NCBI RefSeq assembly: GCF_013408925.1
Contig: NZ_JACCAB010000001.1
Span: forward strand, 1,364,001-1,428,000
Direction of reading: 5' to 3'
DNA: 64,000 nucleotides
DNA from: Pedococcus badiiscoriae
Lineage (GTDB): Bacteria > Actinomycetota > Actinomycetes > Actinomycetales > Dermatophilaceae
In this document: positions 40,680 to 50,737 of the stretch, piece after piece
How the letters are laid out: every line of letters begins with the position of its first letter
How positions within the stretch are numbered: the first letter of the stretch is position 1
The notes under the pieces: model-generated
Seen by the model: only the letters and a program-made list of their open reading frames with translations
What the model was told of the DNA's origin: nothing
Database searches by the model: none
Translations under genes and position numbers: made by a program

Positions 40680-41423
40680 ATGGCCCACACGCTCCACGCC
40701 ACCGACGCCACCCCGCCCACCTGGCCGGAACAGCTCAGCTTCCCCGGGCAGGCGGCCGCCCACCCGGGCCCGGTCGACATGCTGATGATGTACGTGATGC
40801 ACCACGGCTTCCGCCGGGACCTCGCGGCATTCGCCTCCGCCGCCGCCGCCACCCCAGCACAGGATCGGGCCACGTGGCGTGCGCTGGCCGGCCGGTGGGG
40901 GCTGTTCGCAGAGGTGCTGCACCACCACCACGCCGGGGAGGATGCAGGCCTCTGGCCGACCCTCCTCGAACGCGCCGACGAGGCCGACCGCCAGGTGCTG
41001 GAGGCCATGGAGGCCGAGCACGCTCAGATCGACCCGATCCTGACGGCGTGCGCCGCCGGCTTCGAGCGCCTCGCCGAGCACGCCGACGAGGACGCCAAGG
41101 CTGCATTGGCGGTGCGGCTCTGCGCCGCCCGGGAGAGCCTCGGTCGACACCTGGAGCACGAGGAGACCGCGGCGATCGAGATCATCCAGCGAGTGCTCAC
41201 CCAGCAGGACTGGGAGCAGATCGAGGAGCGGCACTTCAAGGCCGGCCTGGCCCTTGCGCAGCTCCTCGCACTCGTGCCCTGGTGCGCCCACGGCGTTCCC
41301 GGTCCGCTGCGCCGTCAGGTGTTCGCCACGACGGGGCGTGCGAACCAGGTCCTGTGGCTGCTCACTCGTCGCGGCTTCGAGCGCCGGGAGAGGCGAGCCT
41401 TCCGCTACCTCGACGCCGCCTGA
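40680..41423 (+). CDS. Hemerythrin HHE domain protein
   Basis: A 247-aa cytoplasmic protein. The first about 170 residues form a hemerythrin-like four-helix bundle with likely di-iron ligands H41/H42, H81-H84, E87, H114, H157, H160 and E161. The last about 70 residues extend the bundle (WEQIEERHFKAGLALAQ). Such proteins bind oxygen or nitric oxide, or take part in iron handling and peroxide response. ATG 40680 is preceded by GAAGGA at 40666-40671. The 108 nt after soxR contain only a weak 7-bp stem at the soxR stop. Nearness to soxR hints at an oxidative-stress context. Confidence 0.85.
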   Translation: MAHTLHATDATPPTWPEQLSFPGQAAAHPGPVDMLMMYVMHHGFRRDLAAFASAAAATPAQDRATWRALAGRWGLFAEVLHHHHAGEDAGLWPTLLERADEADRQVLEAMEAEHAQIDPILTACAAGFERLAEHADEDAKAALAVRLCAARESLGRHLEHEETAAIEIIQRVLTQQDWEQIEERHFKAGLALAQLLALVPWCAHGVPGPLRRQVFATTGRANQVLWLLTRRGFERRERRAFRYLDAA

Positions 41424-41443
41424 CCGGCACCGCGCGAGCGCAA

Positions 41444-41473
41444 CGACTAGAAGGCGTCGCGACTAGAAGGCGT
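41444..41473. repeat. 16-bp duplication at a stop codon
   Basis: CGACTAGAAGGCGT occurs at 41444-41457 and again at 41460-41473, giving a 16-bp period. The second copy contains the stop codon of the BTAD-AAA regulator (minus strand, CTA at 41463). The first copy supplies a further stop downstream in another frame. Confidence 0.7.
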
Positions 41474-44400
41474 AGCGGTCCCGCTGGTTGCGCAGCCACT
41501 GCGCGGCCAGCGGGATCTGCCATTCCTCGCACAGCTCCAGCGCGCGATCGGCGTGCCTGCCGGCAAGCTCGGTCTCCCCGACTGCCGCAGCCGCGTGCGC
41601 CAGGTAGGCATCCACCGGCCCCATGGCGTTGCCCGAGCCGGCACAACAGGAGTACCCGGTGAACGGCGCGAGGCGGTCGTAGGCCGCGGAGGCCATCGCG
41701 TGGTCGTCCAGGCCGAGCGAGGCCTCGGCGGCGGCACACCAGTTGAGCATGGAGAACCAGTCGTCGTCGTCGAGGCGGACGGCATGGGTCGCGGCATACT
41801 CACGGGCGCGATCCAGCTCCCCGGCCCGCAGCCAGAAGACCAGCATCGTCGAGGCCAACGGCAGCACGCTGTGCGCCGAGAACTGCTCGAGGAGGGGCGC
41901 CACCTCGCGCGAGCGGCCCTGCCACAGCCGCAGCGACAAGCGGGCGCCGGCGGTGGCGTCCTCGGTCTGCGACAGCGTCATCTCCTGGTCCAGCCTGACG
42001 ATCTCGTCCATCCGCTCGACGCACTCCTCGAACCGCCCTGCCATCGCCAGCCAGGGCAGCTCCATGCTGTCCAGCACGATGAGGCCGTAGGGCAGGCGCA
42101 ACCGCTGGGCCCAGTCGCGCGCCACCGCGGCGTGCTCCCACATCTCGTCGACCATCCCGAGCTCGGCGGCCACCACGGCGCGCAGCGTGGTCGTCACGAC
42201 ATACGCGCGCTCGTTGCCGAGCCGGTGGGCGAGCTCCATGCCCTCGGTGACCAGGTCCCGGCGCAAGCGTGCCGTCGAGGTCCGCCAGACGGCGACGAAT
42301 GCGAGCTGGCAGGCATCGAGCAGCAGGGAGTCTTCGCCGATCCGCCTCGCCATGGCCAGACCCTCCTCGACCAGCGCCATGCGCTCCTCGAAGGTGGAGC
42401 CGTAGTAGATCTCGAGGGCCAGGCCCAACATCACGCGGCAGCGCAGGCCTCCGTCGACGGCGGGCAACCCGGCGAGCGCGCGTCGCAACGCCTCCACGAC
42501 CGTGGCGTTGACGGTGCCGTGGGGTCCGGACTGCCATAGGGCCCCCACGGACGTCACGGTGGCGGCGCGACCGAGCAGCTCGACGTCAGCCAGCTCGTCC
42601 GCGACCGACACCGCCTCCTCGGCGGTGGCCACCAGCCCTTCCCAGTCACCCGACCAGCGTTGGGCGTCGGCGAGGTCCATCAGCACGTCGTACCGCTCAC
42701 GCGCAGTCGAGTCCGGGTCCAGCGGCAGGGTGTCGAGCGCCGACCGGAGCAGGTCGGCGGACTCCTCGTAGGCGTGCAGCCGCCTTGCCAGGGCCGCGGC
42801 GCTGACAGCCGCCAGCCAGGCGCGCGAGGCGTGGGACGGACCCGCGGCGAGCCAGTGCCGCGCCACCTCGGTCTCCCGTCCGGGTTGGCGCGCAAGCGAT
42901 GCCGCCACGCGAGCGTGGGCTCGAGCCCGACGGGCGACAGGGATGCCGGCATAGATCGTGTCCCGCACCAGCGCGTGACCGAACAGGTACCGGTCGATAC
43001 CGTCCTCGCGGACCAGTCCCGCCGTGAGCGCCGGGTCGAGGTGGTCGAGCAGGTCCTCCTCCTCGGCGCGCGAGACTGCGGCGAGGGTCGCGAGGTCGAA
43101 CTGCCGCCCCACCAACGCAGCCCAGCGCAGCGCCGACAGGCTCTCCTCGGGGAGCCTGGTCAGCCGTCGGGCGAGCACGTCGTGCACCGCGGCAGGCGGG
43201 TGCGCCTCGGCGAGCAGGCCGGAGAGGTCGCCACCCTCGCGTGCCAGCCGGGCGTACTCCACGAGGAAGAACGGGTTGCCGTCGGTCCGCTGGCGCAGCG
43301 ATGCGGCCTCGGCGGTGGAGGGCGTCGACTCGCTGACGGCCTCCACGACCTGGGCGGCCTCGTCGGCGGTGAGCCCGTGCAGGTCGATCCGCACGGCGTG
43401 CCGACGGGCGAAGGTCTCCACCGCGTCGAGCAGCGCGTCCGTGGGTTCGGGGTGGCTGCGCCAGGTGCCGAGGATGAGCAGCCTGCCCTGCTGCTGGGTC
43501 TCGGCGAGCAGTCGCAGCACGCGCAGAGAGGCGACGTCGGCCCAGTGCAGGTCGTCCAGCAGCACCACGATCGTCCGCCCGGTGGCCGCCTCGGCCACGG
43601 TTCCCGCGATGGCCTCCCAGGTGCGGAACCGGCCGCCACCGTCCTCGTCCCGATCGGTCGACTCGGGCAGCTCCCGCCCGAGGCCGCGCAGCACCTGCTG
43701 CCACGGCCACAGCGGAGGTGCGCCATCGTCCTGTGAACACCGTCCGAGCAGCACCGTCGCGCCGCGCTCGCCGGCGACACGGGCCAGCTCGCCGGCCAGG
43801 CGGCTCTTGCCGATGCCCGGCTCACCGACGAGCGCGGCGAGGGCGACGGTGCCCGAGTCGGCCTGGTCCAGCGCGCGGACGAGCTCGGCCAGCTCGGTGG
43901 AGCGTCCGACGAGAGGCCACACCGGCAAGGTCGGGGCGAAGGACTGGATGCGCGCCGTGGTCGGCGCAGGGAAAGGCTCGGCCGCAGGGGAGCCTGTCGC
44001 CGGCCGCCACTCGAGGCGGGGGTCCTGGTTCAACACGGCCGTCTGGAGGTCGCGCAGCTCCTGGCCCGGTTCGAGGCCCAGCTCCTCGGCGAGCACGTCG
44101 CGGACCTCCCGCAGTGCGTCGAGCGCCTCGGCCTGGCGACCCGAGCGGGTGAGGGCCAGCGCGCGCAGCCCCCACAGACGTTCGCGCAGCGGGTATGCCG
44201 TGGTCAGCGCCTCGAGCTCACCGGCGACGGTGGCGTGCTGCCCCAGCTCCAGGGCGGCCACCGCCCGGTCCTCCAGGGCGACCACCCGCAGCTCCTCGAG
44301 CCGGGCACGTTCAGCCACCGCGAACGGCGCGTCCTCGAGCTCCAGGTAGGGCGTGCCCCGCCACAGCGCGAGCGCAGTGTCCAGCTCGGCCACGATCGAG

Positions 44401-44807
44401 CTCAGCTCCTCGGTGGTGAGCCCGCTGGCATCGTGCAGCCGCGCGAGCTGGCCGATACGACGATGCGCCCGGCTGACCGCCCGGTCGAACGCAGCAGCAT
44501 CGAGGTCCTCCTCAGCCACCCGCAGCGCGTATCCCGGGGCGACCGTGACCAGGACCGTCGAGGGCGCCCGGGCCGCCCTGCCCGGTTCGAGGGCCCGGCG
44601 CAGACCGGCGACGTACGCCTGCAGCGTGCCATTCACCCCGGGCGGAGCGCCGTCCGCCCACAGCATGTCGACGAGGGCGTCCACGGACACCGGCCGACCG
44701 TGGTTCATCGCGAGTGCCGCGACCAGGGCACGCTGCTTGCGCGTGCCGAGGTCGACCGGGTCGTCACCCAGGTAGGCCTGCACTGCGCCGAGGACACCCA
44801 CTCTCAT
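41463..44807 (-). CDS. BTAD-AAA-TPR transcriptional regulator (AfsR/SARP type)
   Basis: A 1114-aa cytoplasmic regulator. An N-terminal OmpR-like winged helix (about 1-95, RKQRALVAALAMNHGRPVSVDALVDMLW) and a bacterial transcriptional activation domain (about 100-250) resemble SARP activators. An AAA/NACHT-type module follows, with Walker A GEPGIGKS at about 328-335 and Walker B VVLLDDLHWAD. The C-terminal half is a helical TPR-like sensor region. There is no LuxR-type HTH at the C-terminus. The ATG at 44807 begins with the winged-helix entry RVGVLGAVQ. It is transcribed after the FAD-oxidase gene on the same strand, but a 17-bp hairpin separates them. The regulated genes are unknown. Confidence 0.9.
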   Translation of the reverse strand: MRVGVLGAVQAYLGDDPVDLGTRKQRALVAALAMNHGRPVSVDALVDMLWADGAPPGVNGTLQAYVAGLRRALEPGRAARAPSTVLVTVAPGYALRVAEEDLDAAAFDRAVSRAHRRIGQLARLHDASGLTTEELSSIVAELDTALALWRGTPYLELEDAPFAVAERARLEELRVVALEDRAVAALELGQHATVAGELEALTTAYPLRERLWGLRALALTRSGRQAEALDALREVRDVLAEELGLEPGQELRDLQTAVLNQDPRLEWRPATGSPAAEPFPAPTTARIQSFAPTLPVWPLVGRSTELAELVRALDQADSGTVALAALVGEPGIGKSRLAGELARVAGERGATVLLGRCSQDDGAPPLWPWQQVLRGLGRELPESTDRDEDGGGRFRTWEAIAGTVAEAATGRTIVVLLDDLHWADVASLRVLRLLAETQQQGRLLILGTWRSHPEPTDALLDAVETFARRHAVRIDLHGLTADEAAQVVEAVSESTPSTAEAASLRQRTDGNPFFLVEYARLAREGGDLSGLLAEAHPPAAVHDVLARRLTRLPEESLSALRWAALVGRQFDLATLAAVSRAEEEDLLDHLDPALTAGLVREDGIDRYLFGHALVRDTIYAGIPVARRARAHARVAASLARQPGRETEVARHWLAAGPSHASRAWLAAVSAAALARRLHAYEESADLLRSALDTLPLDPDSTARERYDVLMDLADAQRWSGDWEGLVATAEEAVSVADELADVELLGRAATVTSVGALWQSGPHGTVNATVVEALRRALAGLPAVDGGLRCRVMLGLALEIYYGSTFEERMALVEEGLAMARRIGEDSLLLDACQLAFVAVWRTSTARLRRDLVTEGMELAHRLGNERAYVVTTTLRAVVAAELGMVDEMWEHAAVARDWAQRLRLPYGLIVLDSMELPWLAMAGRFEECVERMDEIVRLDQEMTLSQTEDATAGARLSLRLWQGRSREVAPLLEQFSAHSVLPLASTMLVFWLRAGELDRAREYAATHAVRLDDDDWFSMLNWCAAAEASLGLDDHAMASAAYDRLAPFTGYSCCAGSGNAMGPVDAYLAHAAAAVGETELAGRHADRALELCEEWQIPLAAQWLRNQRDRYAF

Positions 44808-44879
44808 TCGCCGTAGGTTACGCGCGGCGACCCGCTGTGCCACTCGGCTTTTCGACGCAGCCCCGGACTGCGCCGACAG

Positions 44880-44916
44880 ACCGGTATGCCGCGTGGTCAC
44901 CACGCGGCATACCGGT
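44880..44916 (-). terminator. Perfect 17-bp hairpin after FAD oxidase
   Basis: ACCGGTATGCCGCGTGG (44880-44896) pairs perfectly with 44900-44916 around a 3-nt loop. On the minus strand it lies 100 nt beyond the oxidase stop and 73 nt before the BTAD-AAA regulator start, where a terminator would separate them. The left-arm 17-mer is identical to 3553-3569, just after purB, which has no inverted partner there. Confidence 0.6.
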
Positions 44917-44946
44917 CCCGTCGCCCGTCCCGTCGCTCGTCCCGTC

Positions 44947-45006
44947 GGGAACCACGTCGGGAACCACGTCCGGAACCACGGCCGGAACCACGGCCGGAAC
45001 CACGGC
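44947..45006. repeat. 12-bp tandem repeats, five units
   Basis: Units GGGAACCACGTC (44947, 44959) and CGGAACCACGGC (44971, 44983, 44995) form a 12-bp array. Upstream of it, CGTCCCGTCGCT-like units (44915-44950) form a second short array. Both lie between the oxidase stop and the 17-bp hairpin. Confidence 0.75.
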
Positions 45007-45015
45007 CAGGGTGGC

Positions 45016-46476
45016 TCAGTCGGTGACCCGCCCGTTCTCGACCAGCCGCGGGATGCGGTGGTTGCCCACGAACAGGCCGTGCGGGTCGACGGCGGAGCGA
45101 ATTCCCTTCAGCTGCAACCAGGTCCGCTCGTCGTAGCCGGTCCGGGGATCCACGGCGGTCTCGGCGAAGTTGAGGTAGCTGCGCCCGTTCGACCAGGGCG
45201 ACAGCACCGCGGTGAGCCGGTGGGCGTCCTGCTGACCTCGGGCGGCCATCTCCGGCGTCATCGCCATCGCACCGGCGAAGGCGACGAACTGAGCGTCGAA
45301 CTTGGACAGCGCGCCGCCCCCCTCGTGCTCCCGCCCCAGCGCACCACCGAGCTGGCGCAGCTCGGCCATGAGCAGCGATGACGTCGAGCCCTGTCCCACC
45401 TCGGACAGGAAGGCGTCGACGGCCTCGTCCGGGAAGGACCCCAGCATCGCCGAGTCGGACACCACGGGGGTCGGCCCTTCGGGGTCCATGTGCAGTCGCA
45501 CCAGCGACCGCGCGGGCACCCGACCGAACGTGTCGATCTCCGGCGACAGGGCCCGCAGGTCCGCGATGGCCGCCGCGCCTGCCTCGTCCGAGCCGAGGAC
45601 CGCCCCGTCGATCACGACGACCGAACGTCCCCGCAGCATCTCCGGGATGTCCGGCACCGGCGGCAGGTTGAGGATCCGGAACGACGTCGTGACGTCGTCG
45701 GGCGCGCCCGGAGCCCACTGCGCCCAGCGGCGCAGCACGGGTTCGGCGAGCTCGCGGTCCCAGATGAGCATGCCCGCGAAGGCCGTCTCGATGGCGTAGA
45801 GGCGGAACTCCAGGGCGGTGACGACACCGAAGCTGCCACCCCCACCCCGCAGGGCCCAGAAGAGCTCCGCGTTGCGGTGCGCATCGGCGCGGACGTGCTC
45901 CCCGTCGGCCGTGACCAGCTCGACGGCGGTGAGGCTGTTGGTCGCGAGGCCGAGTCGGCGGGCGTACCAGCCGATGCCCCCGCCGAGGGAGTAGCCGGCG
46001 ATACCGACGTCGGGCGAGCTGCCGTGCAGAGCTGCCAGGCCGTGGTCGCCTGCCGGCTCGGTGGCGTGCATCCAGAGCGCGCCGCCCTCGACGCGGGCGA
46101 TCCGGCGCTGCGGGTCGATGCTCACCCCGGTCATGGCCGACGTGCGCAGGACGACGACGTCGTCCAGCCCCTGGGCGACGAGCGGGCCGGCGTTGTGCCC
46201 CGTGCTCTGGGGCGCGACTCTCAGCCCGGCTGCCGCGGCCGCACGGACCACCTGCTGGACCTGGGAGACCGAGGTCGGCTGCGCGACGGCGGCCGGCCGC
46301 TGGTCCAGGGCAGCGCTCCACGGCAGGCGTGCCGCGTCGTACCCGGGGTCGCCGGGCAGGTGGATCCCGCCGTCGCAGAGACCCCGCAAGGACTCGGCGG
46401 CAGTGCCTGAGATGGTGGGGCTCGAGGTGGTGGGGCTCGAGGTGGTGGGGCCTGAGGTGATCAGGTCGATGGTCAT
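45016..46476 (-). CDS. Berberine-bridge-type FAD oxidoreductase
   Basis: A 486-aa flavoprotein. The PCMH-type FAD domain covers about 55-230, with STGHNAGPL at 91-99 where H94 is the likely covalent flavin ligand, then GIAGYSLGGGIGWYAR. The usual second, cysteine attachment is not evident. A substrate domain follows, and the C-terminal BBE motif is SYLNFAETAVDP. Such enzymes oxidise alcohols, sugars or secondary metabolites with oxygen. The N-terminal Thr/Ser/Pro repeats TTSSP come from a 15-bp DNA repeat near 46420-46460. There is no signal peptide. It may be a target of the downstream AfsR-like regulator, which is inference from adjacency. Confidence 0.88.
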   Translation of the reverse strand: MTIDLITSGPTTSSPTTSSPTISGTAAESLRGLCDGGIHLPGDPGYDAARLPWSAALDQRPAAVAQPTSVSQVQQVVRAAAAAGLRVAPQSTGHNAGPLVAQGLDDVVVLRTSAMTGVSIDPQRRIARVEGGALWMHATEPAGDHGLAALHGSSPDVGIAGYSLGGGIGWYARRLGLATNSLTAVELVTADGEHVRADAHRNAELFWALRGGGGSFGVVTALEFRLYAIETAFAGMLIWDRELAEPVLRRWAQWAPGAPDDVTTSFRILNLPPVPDIPEMLRGRSVVVIDGAVLGSDEAGAAAIADLRALSPEIDTFGRVPARSLVRLHMDPEGPTPVVSDSAMLGSFPDEAVDAFLSEVGQGSTSSLLMAELRQLGGALGREHEGGGALSKFDAQFVAFAGAMAMTPEMAARGQQDAHRLTAVLSPWSNGRSYLNFAETAVDPRTGYDERTWLQLKGIRSAVDPHGLFVGNHRIPRLVENGRVTD

Positions 46477-46586
46477 GGGTGTGACTCCTTGTTCCGCATG
46501 TCAGTAGGTGTGCGGAACACGGTGCACTCGCCCACTTGGGCAGCACTTGGAGCCGACTTGGGGTCGTCGGCGCGGTCAGGCGAGGC

Positions 46587-47261
46587 TCAGCGAGCGAGTA
46601 CCCCTGGGCGCTCCACCGGTGCCGGCGCGGGAGTGCGCTCGACCCTCGTGCCGATGTCGGCCACGGTGTCGGTGAGCAACCTGACCAGGCGGTCGGCGAC
46701 GTCGTCGACGCACGCGGTGGCGAGGCCCTCGACGGCATACGCGACCGTGTGCGGGGCAGTCTGGCGTCGGTAGGTGCGCTCACTCACCAGGGCGACGCGC
46801 GCGTAGCGCACTGCCCACGCGTGGGCGTCCGGCGCCGAGGCGAAGGCAGCCTCGCACCAGGCGTCCACGTCGCCGCGGACCGCGGGCCTGGTCGCCGCGA
46901 GGCGTTGCGCGGTCAACAGCCCGACGGCGAGGACGTTCTGGCGGCTCGACGGTGCTACCGGGAGCGCCGCGGCCGCCGCTCGGGTCGCGATCACCAGGTC
47001 GAGGTCGAGGTCCGTCCCGATGAGGCCGACGACGTCCGGGATGAGGGTCACCAACCTGGGGCGGTCCTCGTCGCCGAGCGAGTCGTTGACCATCCGCGCG
47101 AGGGCGGCCAGCAACGGGTGGGTGCAGGCCGGATGGTCGCTCCAGCGCTCGCCCGCGAGGAACGAGGCCATCTCCATGAAGCAAGCGCCCTTCCGCGGGT
47201 TGCGGTGGCGTCCGGCAGACAGGACGGGGACCAGCTCTGGCAGGGTCGTCTCGCGGCTCAT
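46587..47261 (-). CDS. Conserved hypothetical protein
   Basis: A 224-aa soluble protein. The most conserved-looking part is the N-terminal RKGACFMEMASFLAGERWSD followed by HPACTHPLLAALARMVND, a block I associate with a family of uncharacterised actinobacterial proteins. The rest is alanine-rich helix without motif. ATG 47261 has GGGAG 6 nt upstream. It is divergent from another hypothetical gene across about 307 nt. No function can be given. Confidence 0.65.
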   Translation of the reverse strand: MSRETTLPELVPVLSAGRHRNPRKGACFMEMASFLAGERWSDHPACTHPLLAALARMVNDSLGDEDRPRLVTLIPDVVGLIGTDLDLDLVIATRAAAAALPVAPSSRQNVLAVGLLTAQRLAATRPAVRGDVDAWCEAAFASAPDAHAWAVRYARVALVSERTYRRQTAPHTVAYAVEGLATACVDDVADRLVRLLTDTVADIGTRVERTPAPAPVERPGVLAR

Positions 47262-47568
47262 CGCATCTCCCAGCGTGCGGTCGTGGTCACCCGCCACGCC
47301 GCCCTTTCCACTATGCGCCGGGGACGCGCCGGGCGCCACCCCTGGGTCGGGTCGAAGGCCGTCGGGCGCGCGCCGTCGTCGTCGGAGCCAAACCACGGCA
47401 CCCGCAAAGGTGGCCTCATCCGGGTGGTGGAGAAGGCGGGCCGTCTGCTGCCGGATGTGACGTGGTCCCTGCGGTCGGACCATGGTGACTGCCGGGACGA
47501 GCCTCACAGAATCCTCGGCCCGGCGCCAGCTCTCGCCTGGATCAGGCCCCTGCGACAGGGAGTTCCGC
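47262..47568. other. Intergenic region without recognisable gene
   Basis: About 307 nt between two divergent hypothetical genes. It contains no coding signal on either strand, no long dyad and no tandem repeat. It should hold the promoters of both genes, but I cannot point to convincing -35/-10 boxes. Confidence 0.5.
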
Positions 47569-48072
47569 ATGACGGTCATCGAGCGCCTCTTCGACAATGC
47601 GTGGTACGTCGCCAACGCCTCACCGACGGCACGGGACCTGCTCGCCGCCGACGTGACGCGGGCCTGGATGGACCGGGAAGCCGCGATGAGCGACGCCGCG
47701 CGCGCCTGCAGCGTGGCGGGCGTGTCACCAGGCCGATCGGCGTTGGCCCTGTCCTTGAACAACGCAACGCAGGCGGCCTATGACCGGGCCAGGTCCCGGG
47801 CAGCCCAGGCCGCCCGCTGCACCGACATCGTCGGCGGCCACGCGTTCAGCCTGCGACGGGAGGTGCACCCGTACGGTGCCATGACCATCGAGGTCACCTC
47901 GTGCACGCTGGCCCGCCGGGCGTCGATGTCCCTCAGCGGTCCGGGGCAGGAGTGGAACGCGACGTTCTACGACCCGCAGAGCCGGCGCGAGCCGTTCTCG
48001 ACCTCACTCGGCACCGCGCCGTGGGAAGCCCTGCACTCCGTGTGCGACTGGGTCGTCAGCGGTCAGCTCTGA
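47569..48072 (+). CDS. Hypothetical protein
   Basis: A 167-aa protein without signal peptide or membrane segment. The N-terminal half is helical (DREAAMSDAARACSVAGVSPGRSALALSLNN). The C-terminal half has beta-strand character (GAMTIEVTSCTLARRASMSLSGPG). No family is recognised. ATG 47569 has GGGAG at 47558-47562. It is divergent from the 224-aa hypothetical gene and convergent with the YjbR gene. Confidence 0.6.
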   Translation: MTVIERLFDNAWYVANASPTARDLLAADVTRAWMDREAAMSDAARACSVAGVSPGRSALALSLNNATQAAYDRARSRAAQAARCTDIVGGHAFSLRREVHPYGAMTIEVTSCTLARRASMSLSGPGQEWNATFYDPQSRREPFSTSLGTAPWEALHSVCDWVVSGQL

Positions 48073-48107
48073 GCCGTCTGTAGTGCTGAGCCGTCGGTCG
48101 GTCTGAG

Positions 48108-48464
48108 TCAGTCCCTGCCGAGGCTCGCGAAGTAGGGAGCCGAGACCGACCGGGGCACCACCATCGCCCAGGAGTCCAGCACGATCTCGGGAAGCCGGTC
48201 GAGGTCGAGGGCCGCGGTCCACGCCTCCACCCACTGGTAGCGCAGGTCCACCTGTCCCGGCAGGAAGAACACGTCGGGCGCCGACTCGACGAGCGCCAAC
48301 CGCTCCTCACGGGGGAAGGCGAAGCCCATCTCGGTCTCGTCGCGGGAGAAGGCCAGCCACACGATGCTCCCCACGCGGAACTTCACCCGGTCGCGCACCA
48401 GCACCTCGTAGGCGCGTGGCAGCGGCGCCGCGAGACGGCGGACGTCGTCGACCGTGATGGGCAC
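48108..48464 (-). CDS. MmcQ/YjbR family protein
   Basis: A 118-aa protein of the MmcQ/YjbR fold (a small DNA-binding-like alpha/beta domain). Conserved blocks are VDDVRRLAAPLPRAYEV, VGSIVWLAFSRDETEMGFAFP and the C-terminal SWAMVVPRSV. The molecular role of the family is unknown. The GTG start at 48464 leads straight into the domain. It lies downstream of nadE on the same strand, 53 nt away. Confidence 0.85.
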   Translation of the reverse strand: MPITVDDVRRLAAPLPRAYEVLVRDRVKFRVGSIVWLAFSRDETEMGFAFPREERLALVESAPDVFFLPGQVDLRYQWVEAWTAALDLDRLPEIVLDSWAMVVPRSVSAPYFASLGRD

Positions 48465-48517
48465 CCCACCACTGTCGCACTCAGCGGTGACAGCGCGGGC
48501 GGAGCGCTCGGCGGGCC

Positions 48518-50623
<2,106 letters not shown>

Positions 50624-50737
50624 GGTGCGAGTCTGTCAGAGCGACGGGCTGCGGGATGGAGGTGCTCGGCACACCCTGTCCGGCTGGCACCGGGCATGCC
50701 GTGCATCCCGCCGGGGTGAGCGGGGTGTGGGGCGGGG

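Noticed and set aside
44818-45003. A 61-codon minus-strand frame with Val-Val-Pro-Asp repeats.
   Set aside because: It is a by-product of the 12-bp tandem array and crosses the 17-bp hairpin.
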